64,000 nt of DNA from Mediannikoviicoccus sp037890055 (GCA_037890055.1 JBBKBD010000005.1), one strand, 5' to 3'. Shown: positions 25,723 to 34,047, counted from the stretch's first letter. The notes: generated by a model not told the origin, from the sequence alone. Numbers and translations: made by a program.

Positions 25723-26344
25723 AAAGAATTATTATATGGAATTCGAGAAGGTAATAAAGGGGATAGACTTAGAAAATCCCCCTTCTTTACTTTTACACTC
25801 CTGTTGTGGGCCATGTTCAACGTCAGTGCTAGAGCTAGTTAGTGACTACTTTAAAGTTACACTATTATATTACAACCCAAATATCTATCCCAGTGACGAG
25901 TATTATAAGAGGCTGGAAGAGCAGAAAAAAGTTTTGGAGAAGGTTAATGGCAGATTTAAAATTGAATTTTTAGAAGGGAGATACGACCCTGCAGAATATT
26001 TTGACGCAGTTAAGGGAGTGGAACATCTTCCCGAAGGATCACAAAGATGTTTTAACTGCTATGAGCTTAGACTTAGAGAAGCGGCGCAGTTTGCAAAAAA
26101 ACTTCACATAGATTACTTTGCAACAACCCTTTCAGTAAGTCCATATAAAAATGCACAGACAATAAACGAACTCGGTGAAAAAATTGCGCAAGAATATGAA
26201 GTAAACCACTTGCCAAATGACTTTAAGAAAAAAGATGGATATAAAAAGTCGGTGGAACTTTCAAAAAGTTGGAACATCTATAGGCAGGACTACTGTGGAT
26301 GTCCATTTTCAAAAAGAGAAGCGGAAGAAAGAGAGAGGAAGTAG
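25715..26344 (+). CDS. queH: Epoxyqueuosine reductase QueH
   Basis: Last step of queuosine synthesis in tRNA: epoxyqueuosine to queuosine, by the non-cobalamin enzyme. 209 aa. LLLHSCCGPC (Cys30, 31, 34) and later SQRCFNCYELR and DYCGCPFS give the Cys pattern of QueH, which binds an iron-sulfur cluster and metal. Overlaps lipA by 8 bp. Pairs in function with the preQ1-controlled QueT at 4801; no queA, tgt or queC-F gene is in the window. Confidence 0.92.
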   Translation: MNKKNYYMEFEKVIKGIDLENPPSLLLHSCCGPCSTSVLELVSDYFKVTLLYYNPNIYPSDEYYKRLEEQKKVLEKVNGRFKIEFLEGRYDPAEYFDAVKGVEHLPEGSQRCFNCYELRLREAAQFAKKLHIDYFATTLSVSPYKNAQTINELGEKIAQEYEVNHLPNDFKKKDGYKKSVELSKSWNIYRQDYCGCPFSKREAEERERK

Positions 26345-26356
26345 CCTCTCTTTTTT
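26332..26356 (+). terminator. Intrinsic terminator after queH
   Basis: GAGAGG (26333-26338) pairs with CCTCTC (26345-26350), with an A-T pair outside, then T run. It overlaps the queH stop. Confidence 0.82.
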
Positions 26357-26425
26357 AATTATTACAATTTGTCTAAGTCGAATAAATAAAGTTTTAATAA
26401 TGTATAATAAAGTCAGGAGGGCAAT

Positions 26426-27097
26426 ATGAAGATATTTATTGTAGAGGACGAAAAGAAAATCTGTGAAGAGTTAGAATTTCAACTTCAAACCTGGGGATAT
26501 GAAACAGGCACAGTTAGAGACTTTAAAAATGTGGTGGAAGAGTTTAAAGAGGAAGACTATGACTTGGTGCTAATGGATTTAAAACTTCCATATAAAAATG
26601 GATTTATATTTTGTGAAGAGATAAGAAGTTTTTCCAATGTGCCAATAATCTTTTTAACTTCCGCCGGCGACGACATAAATTTAATTAACGCCATCAATTA
26701 TGGTGGAGATGACTTTTTAGCAAAGCCATTTCAAATGCAAATACTTCGATCTAAAATAAAGGCACAGCTTCGTCGTGCATATACATTTAACAAAAGCTCC
26801 AACTCTCAAATAAAACATAGAGACGTGGCATTGGACCTTGACGCCATGACAATTCTATATAATGGCAAGGAAGAGCCGCTAAGCAAGAATGAGTATTTAA
26901 TTTTAGAAATACTTATGGAAAACATCGGCCGAGTTGTAACAAGGTCGCAAATTATGGATAAGCTTTGGGCCACAGACTCTTACATTGACGACAACACCCT
27001 TACGGTAAACGTCACAAGGCTTAGAAAAAAGTTACAAGATGTGGGGATAGAAGACTTTGTAGAAACTAAAAAGGGCGTAGGTTATATAATAAAATGA
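26426..27097 (+). CDS. OmpR-family response regulator, BceR-like (module 3)
   Basis: 223 aa. Receiver with Glu7/Asp8/Glu9, Asp51 in VLMDLKLPYKNG and Lys in FLAKPFQMQILRSKI; winged helix with LSKNEYLILEILMEN and DDNTLTVNVTRLRKKL. KLPYKNG and the region after the Lys resemble BceR-type regulators. RBS AGGAGGGC just before the ATG and a TATAAT at 26403-26408. Overlaps the kinase gene by 4 bp (ATGA). Confidence 0.91.
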   Translation: MKIFIVEDEKKICEELEFQLQTWGYETGTVRDFKNVVEEFKEEDYDLVLMDLKLPYKNGFIFCEEIRSFSNVPIIFLTSAGDDINLINAINYGGDDFLAKPFQMQILRSKIKAQLRRAYTFNKSSNSQIKHRDVALDLDAMTILYNGKEEPLSKNEYLILEILMENIGRVVTRSQIMDKLWATDSYIDDNTLTVNVTRLRKKLQDVGIEDFVETKKGVGYIIK

Positions 27098-28035
27098 TAG
27101 ATTTTTTTAAGATAAATAAAGGCTATGTAATATCATACATAATCATGTGTGTTGCAAGTGCATTGGTGTTCTTTGCCTTTGAAATAGATTTAAAAATAAT
27201 CGCCTATTATATGGCACTGTCACTATTTTTTCTATGTATCCCCATGATAATAAGGTACTTTATATTTAGAGGGAAATTAAATTCAAAGGAATATGTGGTT
27301 TTAGATAAGAACACCTTAAGCTTGAAAAACAAAAAGGCATATGAAGAACTGGAAAGAGAAATAATTGAAATAAATAGTAGAAACCAAAGTGACCTAAGGG
27401 ATTTAAATTCATATCTAACACTTTGGGCACATCAAGTTAAGACGCCCCTTGCGGCAATTTCACTTATTGCAGAGAGAAGTGCGGAAAGTTCTGTGGAGCT
27501 TGAAGTGCAAAAGACGGAAGAATATATTAGTCAGATGATAAACTATATGAAGTCCATGGAAAAATCAAAGGACTACAGCTTTAAGAAAGTATCACTTGAA
27601 GGGGTTGTAAAAAAGACCATTAGGAAGTATAGACTATTCTTTATTGAAAAGAATTTAAAATTGATTTTAGATGTTAAGGACATTGAAATAGTCACAGACC
27701 CAAAGTGGTTTAGCTTTGTGTTAGACCAAATTGTGTTTAACTCACTTAAATATACAAAAGATGGCCATATAAAAATTTCAAATAATGAAGACCCCAACGT
27801 GCTTGTTATAGAAGATAGTGGCATTGGAATTCCAAAGGAGGACTTGCCAAGGGTTACTGGCTTTGGCTTTACCGGCGAAAACGGAAGGGAGTTTTCGAAC
27901 TCCACCGGCATTGGACTGTTTTTAGTTAATGATATACTTAATAAATTAAAATATGATTATACAATAGAGTCGGAAGTAGGAGTAGGAACTAGGTTTAAAA
28001 TAAATCTTAGGAGAAGAGAGCTTATTGAAGATTAA
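27094..28035 (+). CDS. Intramembrane-sensing histidine kinase, BceS-like (module 3)
   Basis: 313 aa with two TM helices (about residues 11-29 and 33-57) joined by a very short loop and no extracellular sensor. Phosphorylated His113 lies in LTLWAHQVKTPLAAISL, the BceS-type motif. DQIVFNSLKYT, EDSGIGIPKED and GIGLFLVNDIL form the ATP site. Such kinases read the activity of a partner BceAB transporter, here encoded 700 bp downstream after a repeat-rich gap. Confidence 0.92.
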   Translation: MIDFFKINKGYVISYIIMCVASALVFFAFEIDLKIIAYYMALSLFFLCIPMIIRYFIFRGKLNSKEYVVLDKNTLSLKNKKAYEELEREIIEINSRNQSDLRDLNSYLTLWAHQVKTPLAAISLIAERSAESSVELEVQKTEEYISQMINYMKSMEKSKDYSFKKVSLEGVVKKTIRKYRLFFIEKNLKLILDVKDIEIVTDPKWFSFVLDQIVFNSLKYTKDGHIKISNNEDPNVLVIEDSGIGIPKEDLPRVTGFGFTGENGREFSNSTGIGLFLVNDILNKLKYDYTIESEVGVGTRFKINLRRRELIED

Positions 28036-28088
28036 TGAATAGATGTGAGATGTGAGAAGTGAGAAATGAGAAGTTGGACAAGAGGTAG

Positions 28089-28109
28089 CAAAAAAGCGTT
28101 GCTTTTTTG
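28089..28109 (+). terminator. Hairpin after the module 3 kinase gene
   Basis: CAAAAAAGC (28089-28097) pairs with GCTTTTTTG (28101-28109): perfect 9-bp stem with an internal T run, 54 bp after the kinase stop. Just before it (28040-28080) is a degenerate purine-rich repeat (gatgtgaga / gaagtgaga / gaaatgaga). A further perfect hairpin CACTTTTC/GAAAAGTG follows at 28124-28142. Confidence 0.55.
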
Positions 28110-28154
28110 AGGTCGCCTTCTGACACTTTTCTTCGAAAAGTGAAACGAGATTGA

Positions 28155-28255
28155 CATTTGACCTACAACGAAGACTTCGTCTTCTGTTAGGTCAAGAATC
28201 CTTCGAGTCGCTTCGCTCCCTCAGGATGACAAGTATTTTTATTGTAGGTCAAATG
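28155..28255. repeat. Palindromic repeat unit bounded by 14-bp inverted repeats
   Basis: CATTTGACCTACAA (28155-28168) and its exact reverse complement TTGTAGGTCAAATG (28242-28255) bound a ~100-bp unit. Inside is a reversed copy of the GTCATCCTGAGGGAGCGAAG...GTCGAAG-type repeat (28198-28230) plus a hairpin GAAGAC/GTCTTC (28170-28184). No coding potential seen. Looks like a miniature mobile or palindromic element. Confidence 0.7.
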
Positions 28256-28335
28256 TAGACCTTGTTTTAATTTCTAGTAGTAAAGTGTTATCGGAGTTGG
28301 AAACTATGCACAGTAGGTGTGATAGCATCGCGTGT

Positions 28336-28428
28336 GTCATCTTGAGCGAAAATTTTTGCAAAGCAAAAATTGAAGTCGAAAGATCTCGTGAACTTTCTAG
28401 TAGAAAGTTCACGCTAAAGTATCTTGAA
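28336..28428 (+). repeat. Dispersed hairpin repeat, copy A
   Basis: GTCATCTTGAGCG, a perfect hairpin AATTTTTGC/GCAAAAATT (28351-28371), then GAAGTCGAAAGATC. A second perfect hairpin of 13-bp arms follows (CGTGAACTTTCTA, 28387-28399, with 28401-28413), then TAAAGTATCTTGAA. Nearly the same unit occurs at 31800-31892. Confidence 0.85.
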
Positions 28429-28521
28429 ATTTTCTTTCAATTTCTCTAACTTCTAACCTCTTTTTTAAAATGACAGCTACGGAACATTTATGTTGTAATA
28501 TAGCGATTATATTTCATGTAT

Positions 28522-28592
28522 GTCATTCTGAGCGGAAAAATTCCAGAGGAATTTTGTAGTCGAAGAATCTCAAAAAGCGATAGCTTTTTGTC
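28522..28592 (+). repeat. Dispersed hairpin repeat, copy B
   Basis: GTCATTCTGAGCGG, hairpin AAAATTCC/GGAATTTT (28537-28555), GTAGTCGAAGAATCTC, then hairpin CAAAAAGC/GCTTTTTG (28571-28590). The conserved frame matches copies A and C but the hairpin arms differ in sequence, so the arms have been exchanged or changed with pairing kept. A CT-rich stretch (28593-28625) follows that mirrors the purine-rich repeat at 28040. Confidence 0.8.
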
Positions 28593-28633
28593 ACATCTTC
28601 TCTCACCTCTAACTCCCTACTTCCCATTTAAAA

Positions 28634-28708
28634 CTTACAACTTGTAAGTTTACAAAAAAACTGTAAGGTTAAATTTGGGATTAATTCCACAAAAAACTAT
28701 ATTATAAT
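28634..28708 (+). promoter_or_regulatory. Activator site and promoter of the module 3 ABC genes
   Basis: CTTACAACTTGTAAG (28634-28648) is a perfect 7-1-7 palindrome, followed by TTTACA (28649-28654) and TGTAAG (28662-28667), a second looser copy. TATAAT at 28703-28708 has a poor -35 (around 28680), as expected for an activated promoter. The same CTTACA/TGTAAG elements precede the module 2 ABC genes at 16011-16049. Confidence 0.7.
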
Positions 28709-28734
28709 CTCAACGAAATAATCAGGAGGTTAAA

Positions 28735-29508
28735 ATGAATATTCTTGAAGTAAAGAATTTGAAAAAAGTTTATAAAGGAAAGAAGACTTCGGTAGAAGCA
28801 CTTAAGGACGTTAACTTTACAGTTGAAGAAGGAGAGTTTGTTGCAATTATGGGAGAGTCTGGTTCGGGAAAGACCACATTACTAAATATTATTGCAACTG
28901 TGGATAGCCCAACTTATGGAGAGGTCAACTTAAAGGGCGAGAGCATTTTTAAAAAGAGTGATGAAGAAAGGGCTGCCTTTAGAAGAAATAATTTAGGTTT
29001 TGTTTATCAAGATTTCAATTTACTAAATTCATTAAACAACAGGGACAATATCTATCTTCCATTGGTGCTTTCAAATGAAAAGGTATCTCTAATGGAAGAA
29101 AGGCTTAACAAAATTGCAAAGGAATTAAGGATAGAAAGGATTATTGAAAAGTATCCATACGAAGTGTCTGGAGGGCAAAAACAGAGAGTTGCCATAGCCC
29201 GTGCCATGATAACAAATCCAAAGATACTACTTGCAGACGAACCTACGGGAGCTCTTGACTCAAACTCCAGCATGGAACTTTTAAATGTATTTGACGACTT
29301 AAATTTAAAAGGGCAGACCATACTAATGGTAACCCACTCCACCATGGCGGCAAGTCGTGCATCAAGAGTTCTCTTTATAAAGGACGGAATAATCTTTCAC
29401 GATATATACAAAGGTGATATGACTAACGACCAGATGTACAAAAAGTTAGTTCAAACTCAAATGATGTTACTTGCGGGAGGTGACAGCCTTGAAGAAGCTG
29501 GAATTTAA
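28735..29508 (+). CDS. ABC transporter ATPase, BceA-like (module 3)
   Basis: 257 aa. Walker A GESGSGKTT, Q-loop VYQDFNLLN, signature VSGGQKQRVAIARA, Walker B ILLADEPTGALDS, switch His MVTHST. The C-terminal extension (DGIIFHDIYKGDMTNDQMYKKL) is typical of BceA/VraD-type ATPases of peptide-antibiotic resistance transporters. RBS AGGAGG at 28723-28728. Overlaps the permease gene by 20 bp. Confidence 0.92.
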   Translation: MNILEVKNLKKVYKGKKTSVEALKDVNFTVEEGEFVAIMGESGSGKTTLLNIIATVDSPTYGEVNLKGESIFKKSDEERAAFRRNNLGFVYQDFNLLNSLNNRDNIYLPLVLSNEKVSLMEERLNKIAKELRIERIIEKYPYEVSGGQKQRVAIARAMITNPKILLADEPTGALDSNSSMELLNVFDDLNLKGQTILMVTHSTMAASRASRVLFIKDGIIFHDIYKGDMTNDQMYKKLVQTQMMLLAGGDSLEEAGI

Positions 29509-31504
29509 ATTAGCCCTAAGTAATATCAAAAACAACAAGCTTATATACATCCCATATATCTTTGCATCATCAATTTTTGTATATATCTACCTTTTACTTT
29601 TGAACTTGGACGGCGCCGAGTTTATTAAAGAAAGCGAAGGATCAAGGACCATATTTATGGTGCTGGGATTTGGAACTTGGATTATAATGATCTTCGCAGT
29701 GCTGTTCCTACTATACATCAACTCCGTACTTAGAAAGAGTAGGCTCGGAGACTTGGCACTTTATTCAATGATTGGCGTTTCAAAGAAGAGCATTGGCAAA
29801 GTCATTGCCATAGAGACTTTTTTAACTGCCATTATATCAATGATTATAGGAATAGTTACAGAGATTATAACCTATCCATTGGTGTTCAGGATGGTTGTTA
29901 AAATACTTGATGTAAAAGCCGTCGATGTATTTTCAGTAAATAAGTTTTTTATTTTTGAAACAGTTAGAATATTTCTAATAATCCATTTGGTACTAGGTTT
30001 TATAAACATCATCTCCACTAGAAAGCTAAATCCAATTGAGCTTATGCAAAAGAGTAGAGAGGGAGAGCGTGAGCCAAGGGCAAATATTATTGGGATAGTT
30101 ATAGGTGTGGCGCTTTTAATCTTTGGCTATTATGAGGCCCTATCCACCGGCTCCATATTCAAAAGTTTAAAAATATTTTTCTTTGCTGTTATTGCAGTTA
30201 TAATTGGAACCTACTTCTTGTTTGGATCCATTTCAGTAGTCATTTTAAAGGCATTAAAGAAGAATAAAAGGGTTTATTATAAAGAAAAAAACATGAACTT
30301 TATTTCAGGACTATTGTTTAGAGTTAGAGAATCTTCTGCGTCATTAGCAAGTATATGTATAATATCAACAATGTTCTTAGTTGTGTTTACATGCCTTACG
30401 GGAATGTTAAAGAGTAGGGATGTTTTCATAGAAGACGCCTTCCCGGCGGACTACAACATAACATACTATGCCTTTGATGACCAATTGGAGAAAGATATAG
30501 AAGGGGAATTACAAAAACTTTCTAAAGAAACTAATATGCCCATAAAGGATATTAAATCTGTAAAGACAATTAAGTTTGAAACCAAAAGTGACAAGGAAAA
30601 CTTTACACCAAAGCTATATGTGGATGGGTTGGAACAAAAAATGGAAGATAGCACCGACTTAATCAGTGTAGTTGACATAGAGGAAATGAATAAGATTTCA
30701 GAGGAAAAATATGAACTTAATGACGGAGAAGTTTTAATTTACTCAAACAAGAAAAAAACTTTCGAAAACTTCCATATGGGAGATTTAAATTTCAAAGTAA
30801 GAAACTTAGAAGAAAAACCAAAATATATTACAGATCCTGCCCAAGGTCTATTTCACAATGTAATTATTGTGACAAAGGACACTAAGGCATTTACTGATGA
30901 AATTGATAAACTTATTAAAGGTCATGAAGATCATGGAAGCTACCATAAATTTACGGAAATTTTTATCGACCTAGTGGACAATAAAAATGTAAAGAACAGT
31001 TTTTATAATGGAATGGCTGAACATATTGTTATAGGACTGATAGATGGAAAATATGAAGCATCATGTGGTAATGGAATTTCATCAAGACAGGAATTTAAAG
31101 ACATATACAGTGGAATCTACATTGTTTCCACACTACTTTCCATTATATTTATAATAACCACATCCATAATAATATTTTACAAACAGATTTCAGAAGGAAT
31201 TGAAGACGGAAAAAACATTTCAATTATGAAAAAAATCGGTATGAGCAATAGACAGATTAAAAGTCAAGTGGGAAGACAAAACTTTTTTATGTTCTTTGCA
31301 CCACTGATAGTTGCACTTTGCCATACCATGGGTTCGTCTAAAATAGTCTTTGACATTGTAAAGATAGTAGGAGTTATGGATAAGACTACATTTATTAAGT
31401 CCACCGCCATTGGCATGGGAATATACCTTGTGGTTTACTTTGTAATGTTTAAACTTTCAACAGTGGTGTATTTGAAGATGGCAAAGAGATATGAGAATAG
31501 ATAA
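29489..31504 (+). CDS. FtsX-family permease, BceB-like (module 3)
   Basis: 671 aa, usual BceB length. About ten TM helices: one near residue 20, three between 55 and 180, then pairs around 200-240 and 285-310. A ~200-residue extracytoplasmic loop (about 315-535) follows, then three C-terminal TMs. The IGVSKKSIGKVIAIETFL and KKIGMSNRQIKSQV sequences are typical of the family. Start is TTG 29489, six nt after GGGAGGTG (29475-29482). Together with the regulator, kinase and ATPase this is a complete Bce-type module for sensing and resisting envelope-targeting peptides (family knowledge; ligand unknown). Confidence 0.9.
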   Translation: MKKLEFKLALSNIKNNKLIYIPYIFASSIFVYIYLLLLNLDGAEFIKESEGSRTIFMVLGFGTWIIMIFAVLFLLYINSVLRKSRLGDLALYSMIGVSKKSIGKVIAIETFLTAIISMIIGIVTEIITYPLVFRMVVKILDVKAVDVFSVNKFFIFETVRIFLIIHLVLGFINIISTRKLNPIELMQKSREGEREPRANIIGIVIGVALLIFGYYEALSTGSIFKSLKIFFFAVIAVIIGTYFLFGSISVVILKALKKNKRVYYKEKNMNFISGLLFRVRESSASLASICIISTMFLVVFTCLTGMLKSRDVFIEDAFPADYNITYYAFDDQLEKDIEGELQKLSKETNMPIKDIKSVKTIKFETKSDKENFTPKLYVDGLEQKMEDSTDLISVVDIEEMNKISEEKYELNDGEVLIYSNKKKTFENFHMGDLNFKVRNLEEKPKYITDPAQGLFHNVIIVTKDTKAFTDEIDKLIKGHEDHGSYHKFTEIFIDLVDNKNVKNSFYNGMAEHIVIGLIDGKYEASCGNGISSRQEFKDIYSGIYIVSTLLSIIFIITTSIIIFYKQISEGIEDGKNISIMKKIGMSNRQIKSQVGRQNFFMFFAPLIVALCHTMGSSKIVFDIVKIVGVMDKTTFIKSTAIGMGIYLVVYFVMFKLSTVVYLKMAKRYENR

Positions 31505-31539
31505 AATTAAAAGAGCGAATGAATTTCGCTCTTTTAATT
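31505..31539 (+). terminator. Intrinsic terminator after module 3
   Basis: Arms 31505-31519 and 31525-31539 pair along 15 positions; A/T outer part supplies the T tract. Confidence 0.85.
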
Positions 31540-31551
31540 TTTGTTTTTGGT

Positions 31552-31750
31552 TAGTAGGTCGATGACCTACTACCTATTTATTTCTAGTATATTATCATTT
31601 TTATTATACCAAGGGGGAAAAGGAACCGTTTCGTACGTTCCTTTCCCCCTTGGAAACCCCCTTTACCTCCCAACGACTCGGGGCCGGCCCCGAGACCCCG
31701 TTTGTAAAGAGGTAGGAAAGCTAAGGCTTTCCTATTTGTGCCTTCGGCAC
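31552..31750. repeat. Cluster of five consecutive inverted repeats, partly GC-rich
   Basis: Back-to-back hairpins: TAGTAGGTC/GACCTACTA (31552-31572); a ~17-bp stem with one bulge (31609-31626 with 31637-31653); the perfect 18-bp palindrome CTCGGGGCCGGCCCCGAG (31677-31694); TAGGAAAGC/GCTTTCCTA (31713-31734); GTGCC/GGCAC (31738-31750). No credible gene. The GC content is far above the rest of the window. Confidence 0.85.
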
Positions 31751-31799
31751 TTAATGCAGTTTGTGCATCTTCTCTCTAGGAACGATAGACACCCATACT

Positions 31800-31892
31800 G
31801 TCATTCTGAGCGAAAATTTTTGCAAAGCAAAAATTGTAGTCGAAGAATCCCGCGGACTTTCTATTAGAAAGTTCGCGATAAAGTATCCTGAA
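31800..31892 (+). repeat. Dispersed hairpin repeat, copy C
   Basis: Same unit as copy A: GTCATTCTGAGCG, hairpin AATTTTTGC/GCAAAAATT, GTAGTCGAAGAATC. A second hairpin of 13-bp arms (CGCGGACTTTCTA, 31851-31863, with 31867-31879, one G-T pair) and TAAAGTATCCTGAA follow. It abuts the 3' end of the epimerase gene on the other strand. Confidence 0.85.
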
Positions 31893-31897
31893 TTATT

Positions 31898-32959
31898 TTA
31901 CTTGCTTTCATGCAAAATCTTTACAATCTTTTCTGCCGCGTTTCCACTTCCATAAATATTTTTTTCAAACACCACATTGTCATTACTCATAATATGTTTA
32001 TATATATTTTCTGGAGTGGAAAGCACATTTATTCCCTTGTCCGTAAGTTCTCTCCATGATGTATCTTCCATAACTACTACTGCGCGCTTTCCTGCAAAGT
32101 AGGACTCTTTTTGAAAACCACCGGAGTCTGTTAAAACCTTCTTACATTTTTCCGTAAGGCCCATTAGGCTTAGGTAGTCAATTGGATCTAACACCTTTAC
32201 ATTTTCAAGTAGGTGAGACAGGCCAAACTTTTCAACTCTAGACTTTGTTCTTGGATGAATTGGAAACACCACTGGAATCTCCTTTGAAACCTTATCAACC
32301 TGTGTAAGGATTTCTTCTAAAGTCTCTTTTTTATCCACATTAAAGTCCCTGTGTAGTGTCATTAGTATAAAGTTATCTTCTTTAAGTGACAGCTCTTTCA
32401 TTAGTGAGTCGTCAAAGGATGGTCTCATCTTTAGGAAGATGTCATACATAACGTCTCCAGTGAAGTAAACATTATTTGTGATGTTTTCCTTCTTAAGATT
32501 TTCAAGGCCATATTCACTTGGGACAAATAAAAAGTTTGAAATTCTATCGGTGAGAACTCTATTTATTTCTTCCGGCATTGTCTTAGGTTCCTGTCTTAGG
32601 CCTGCTTCAATATGGCAAACACTTATACCTAACTTTGACGCTGCAATTGCTCCAGCCAAGGTAGAGTTAGTGTCACCGTATAGGATTAAAAGGTCCGGTT
32701 CTTCCTTTAGTAAAATCTTTTCTATTTCGATAATCATATTGCCGGTCATTTCACCATGGGTCATGCCGTTAATGCCCAAGTTGTAGTCAGGCTTTTTCAT
32801 CTTTAGAACATCGAAGAACACTCCCGACATATTTTCGTCATAATGTTGCCCCGTGTGAACAACAACTTCTTCAATATCGTCATATTTATTTATTTCATGT
32901 TGCACAATGGCCTCTTTTACAAATTGAGGTCTTGCACCTATAATTGACATTATCTTCAT
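31898..32959 (-). CDS. wecB: UDP-N-acetylglucosamine 2-epimerase (non-hydrolysing)
   Basis: Interconverts UDP-GlcNAc and UDP-ManNAc for cell-surface polysaccharides; cytoplasmic, 353 aa. Signatures: IIGARPQFVKEA, VVHTGQHYDENMS, LYGDTNSTLAGAIAAS, HIEAGLRQ, DSGGFQKES. Follows a glycosyltransferase gene with a 4-bp ATGA overlap, so the two are co-translated. Copy C of the hairpin repeat sits against its stop codon. Confidence 0.93.
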   Translation of the reverse strand: MKIMSIIGARPQFVKEAIVQHEINKYDDIEEVVVHTGQHYDENMSGVFFDVLKMKKPDYNLGINGMTHGEMTGNMIIEIEKILLKEEPDLLILYGDTNSTLAGAIAASKLGISVCHIEAGLRQEPKTMPEEINRVLTDRISNFLFVPSEYGLENLKKENITNNVYFTGDVMYDIFLKMRPSFDDSLMKELSLKEDNFILMTLHRDFNVDKKETLEEILTQVDKVSKEIPVVFPIHPRTKSRVEKFGLSHLLENVKVLDPIDYLSLMGLTEKCKKVLTDSGGFQKESYFAGKRAVVVMEDTSWRELTDKGINVLSTPENIYKHIMSNDNVVFEKNIYGSGNAAEKIVKILHESK

Positions 32960-34047
32960 TTACTCAAATCCTCCTTTACCTTAGTCGCCCTTGCAGTCCA
33001 AGTATTTTGTGGAATAATTTCCTTTGTATTTCTCGTCTTAATTTCGATTTCATTTTTATCTTCGAAAAGTTTTGTAAGTAAACTTTTTAGTTCATATGAA
33101 GAGTAGGGCAGTACCCAACCAATATCATTTTTTTCTACAAAGTTTCCAACAGCAGAGCCTTTGACTGAAAGAATTGGCTTTGAGTATTTAATATATTCAA
33201 ATAGCTTTACAGGCATTGCAAAGTCACGATACTCAACTGGCTCCATATACAAAACGCCTATGTCTGCTTCTTTAAGATATGGTTCATAGCCTTCTGGCTT
33301 TTCGTGAATTATTTTCACTTTGTCGTTTAAATAAGGTTGGTATTTATCTTTCAAAGATTCCCATTCTTCTTTTCTTGTGCAAATAGTTACCTTAGCAAAC
33401 TCTAAAGAGCTTGTTGCTTTTAAAAACTCATCAAGTTTATAAAGGTCTCCCAGTCCACCAACGTAGAAAAATTTCAAATCTTCATGTTCAGGCTTTTCAT
33501 ATTCTACTTCTTCATCAATGGCCGGGGGAAGCTCTTTAAAATTAAGATTTTGATTTATAGGGATATAGCTTTTCATTTTCAAACTTGGTAAGTAGATTAT
33601 ATCCACAAGGTCCACATACTTTTTCAAGTCGTATTTATAAAAGTATGTGGAAACAGCTCTCTTTAAAAATGAAACGCTGTTCTTGTACTGCTCAAAGAGC
33701 CAATAAATATCTCTATAAAAAAGTCCAATCTTTATATTTTTTGATTTCAAATATTTAAAGAAGCCAAAGTCTAAGTTTGGGTACTTCGGTAAATGATTTT
33801 TTTCTGTAAGTAGTGTGGGCATGGTGGAGCTTTCGCTGTAGCAAAAGTCATATAAAACTCCTTTTTCAATATTATTTTTAATATTTTCTATTTGAGTTTT
33901 TCTTTCGGCGCCGTAGCCCATAACCACATCAACATTGAATCCAATCTTTTCAAAGGCTTCAATCATCTTATATGGTCTTATATTTGAACCACTTAAATGG
34001 TTTTTGTCCGCATAAAACGGAATGTGAAATATAATATTTTTATTCAT
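32956..34047 (-). CDS. Glycosyltransferase, GT4-like
   Basis: 363 aa cytoplasmic protein of two Rossmann-like halves. The C-terminal half has FFYVGGLGDLYKLDEFLKA and ADIGVLYMEPVEYRDFAMPVKLFEYIKYSKPIL. The latter carries the acidic E and the SxP-like turn used by GT-B family 4 enzymes to bind a nucleotide sugar. Acceptor and donor unknown; the neighbouring epimerase suggests a ManNAc-containing surface polymer. ATG 34047 chosen because AAAGGA lies upstream; the frame is open 14 codons further. Confidence 0.8.
   Translation of the reverse strand: MNKNIIFHIPFYADKNHLSGSNIRPYKMIEAFEKIGFNVDVVMGYGAERKTQIENIKNNIEKGVLYDFCYSESSTMPTLLTEKNHLPKYPNLDFGFFKYLKSKNIKIGLFYRDIYWLFEQYKNSVSFLKRAVSTYFYKYDLKKYVDLVDIIYLPSLKMKSYIPINQNLNFKELPPAIDEEVEYEKPEHEDLKFFYVGGLGDLYKLDEFLKATSSLEFAKVTICTRKEEWESLKDKYQPYLNDKVKIIHEKPEGYEPYLKEADIGVLYMEPVEYRDFAMPVKLFEYIKYSKPILSVKGSAVGNFVEKNDIGWVLPYSSYELKSLLTKLFEDKNEIEIKTRNTKEIIPQNTWTARATKVKEDLSK

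Noticed and set aside
28336..31892. Repeated units considered as a CRISPR array
   Set aside because: Copies are few, unevenly spaced, made of nested hairpins, and no cas genes are present.
31541..31955. Open frames across the hairpin array
   Set aside because: They are made of low-complexity, palindromic sequence with no RBS and end inside the epimerase gene on the other strand.
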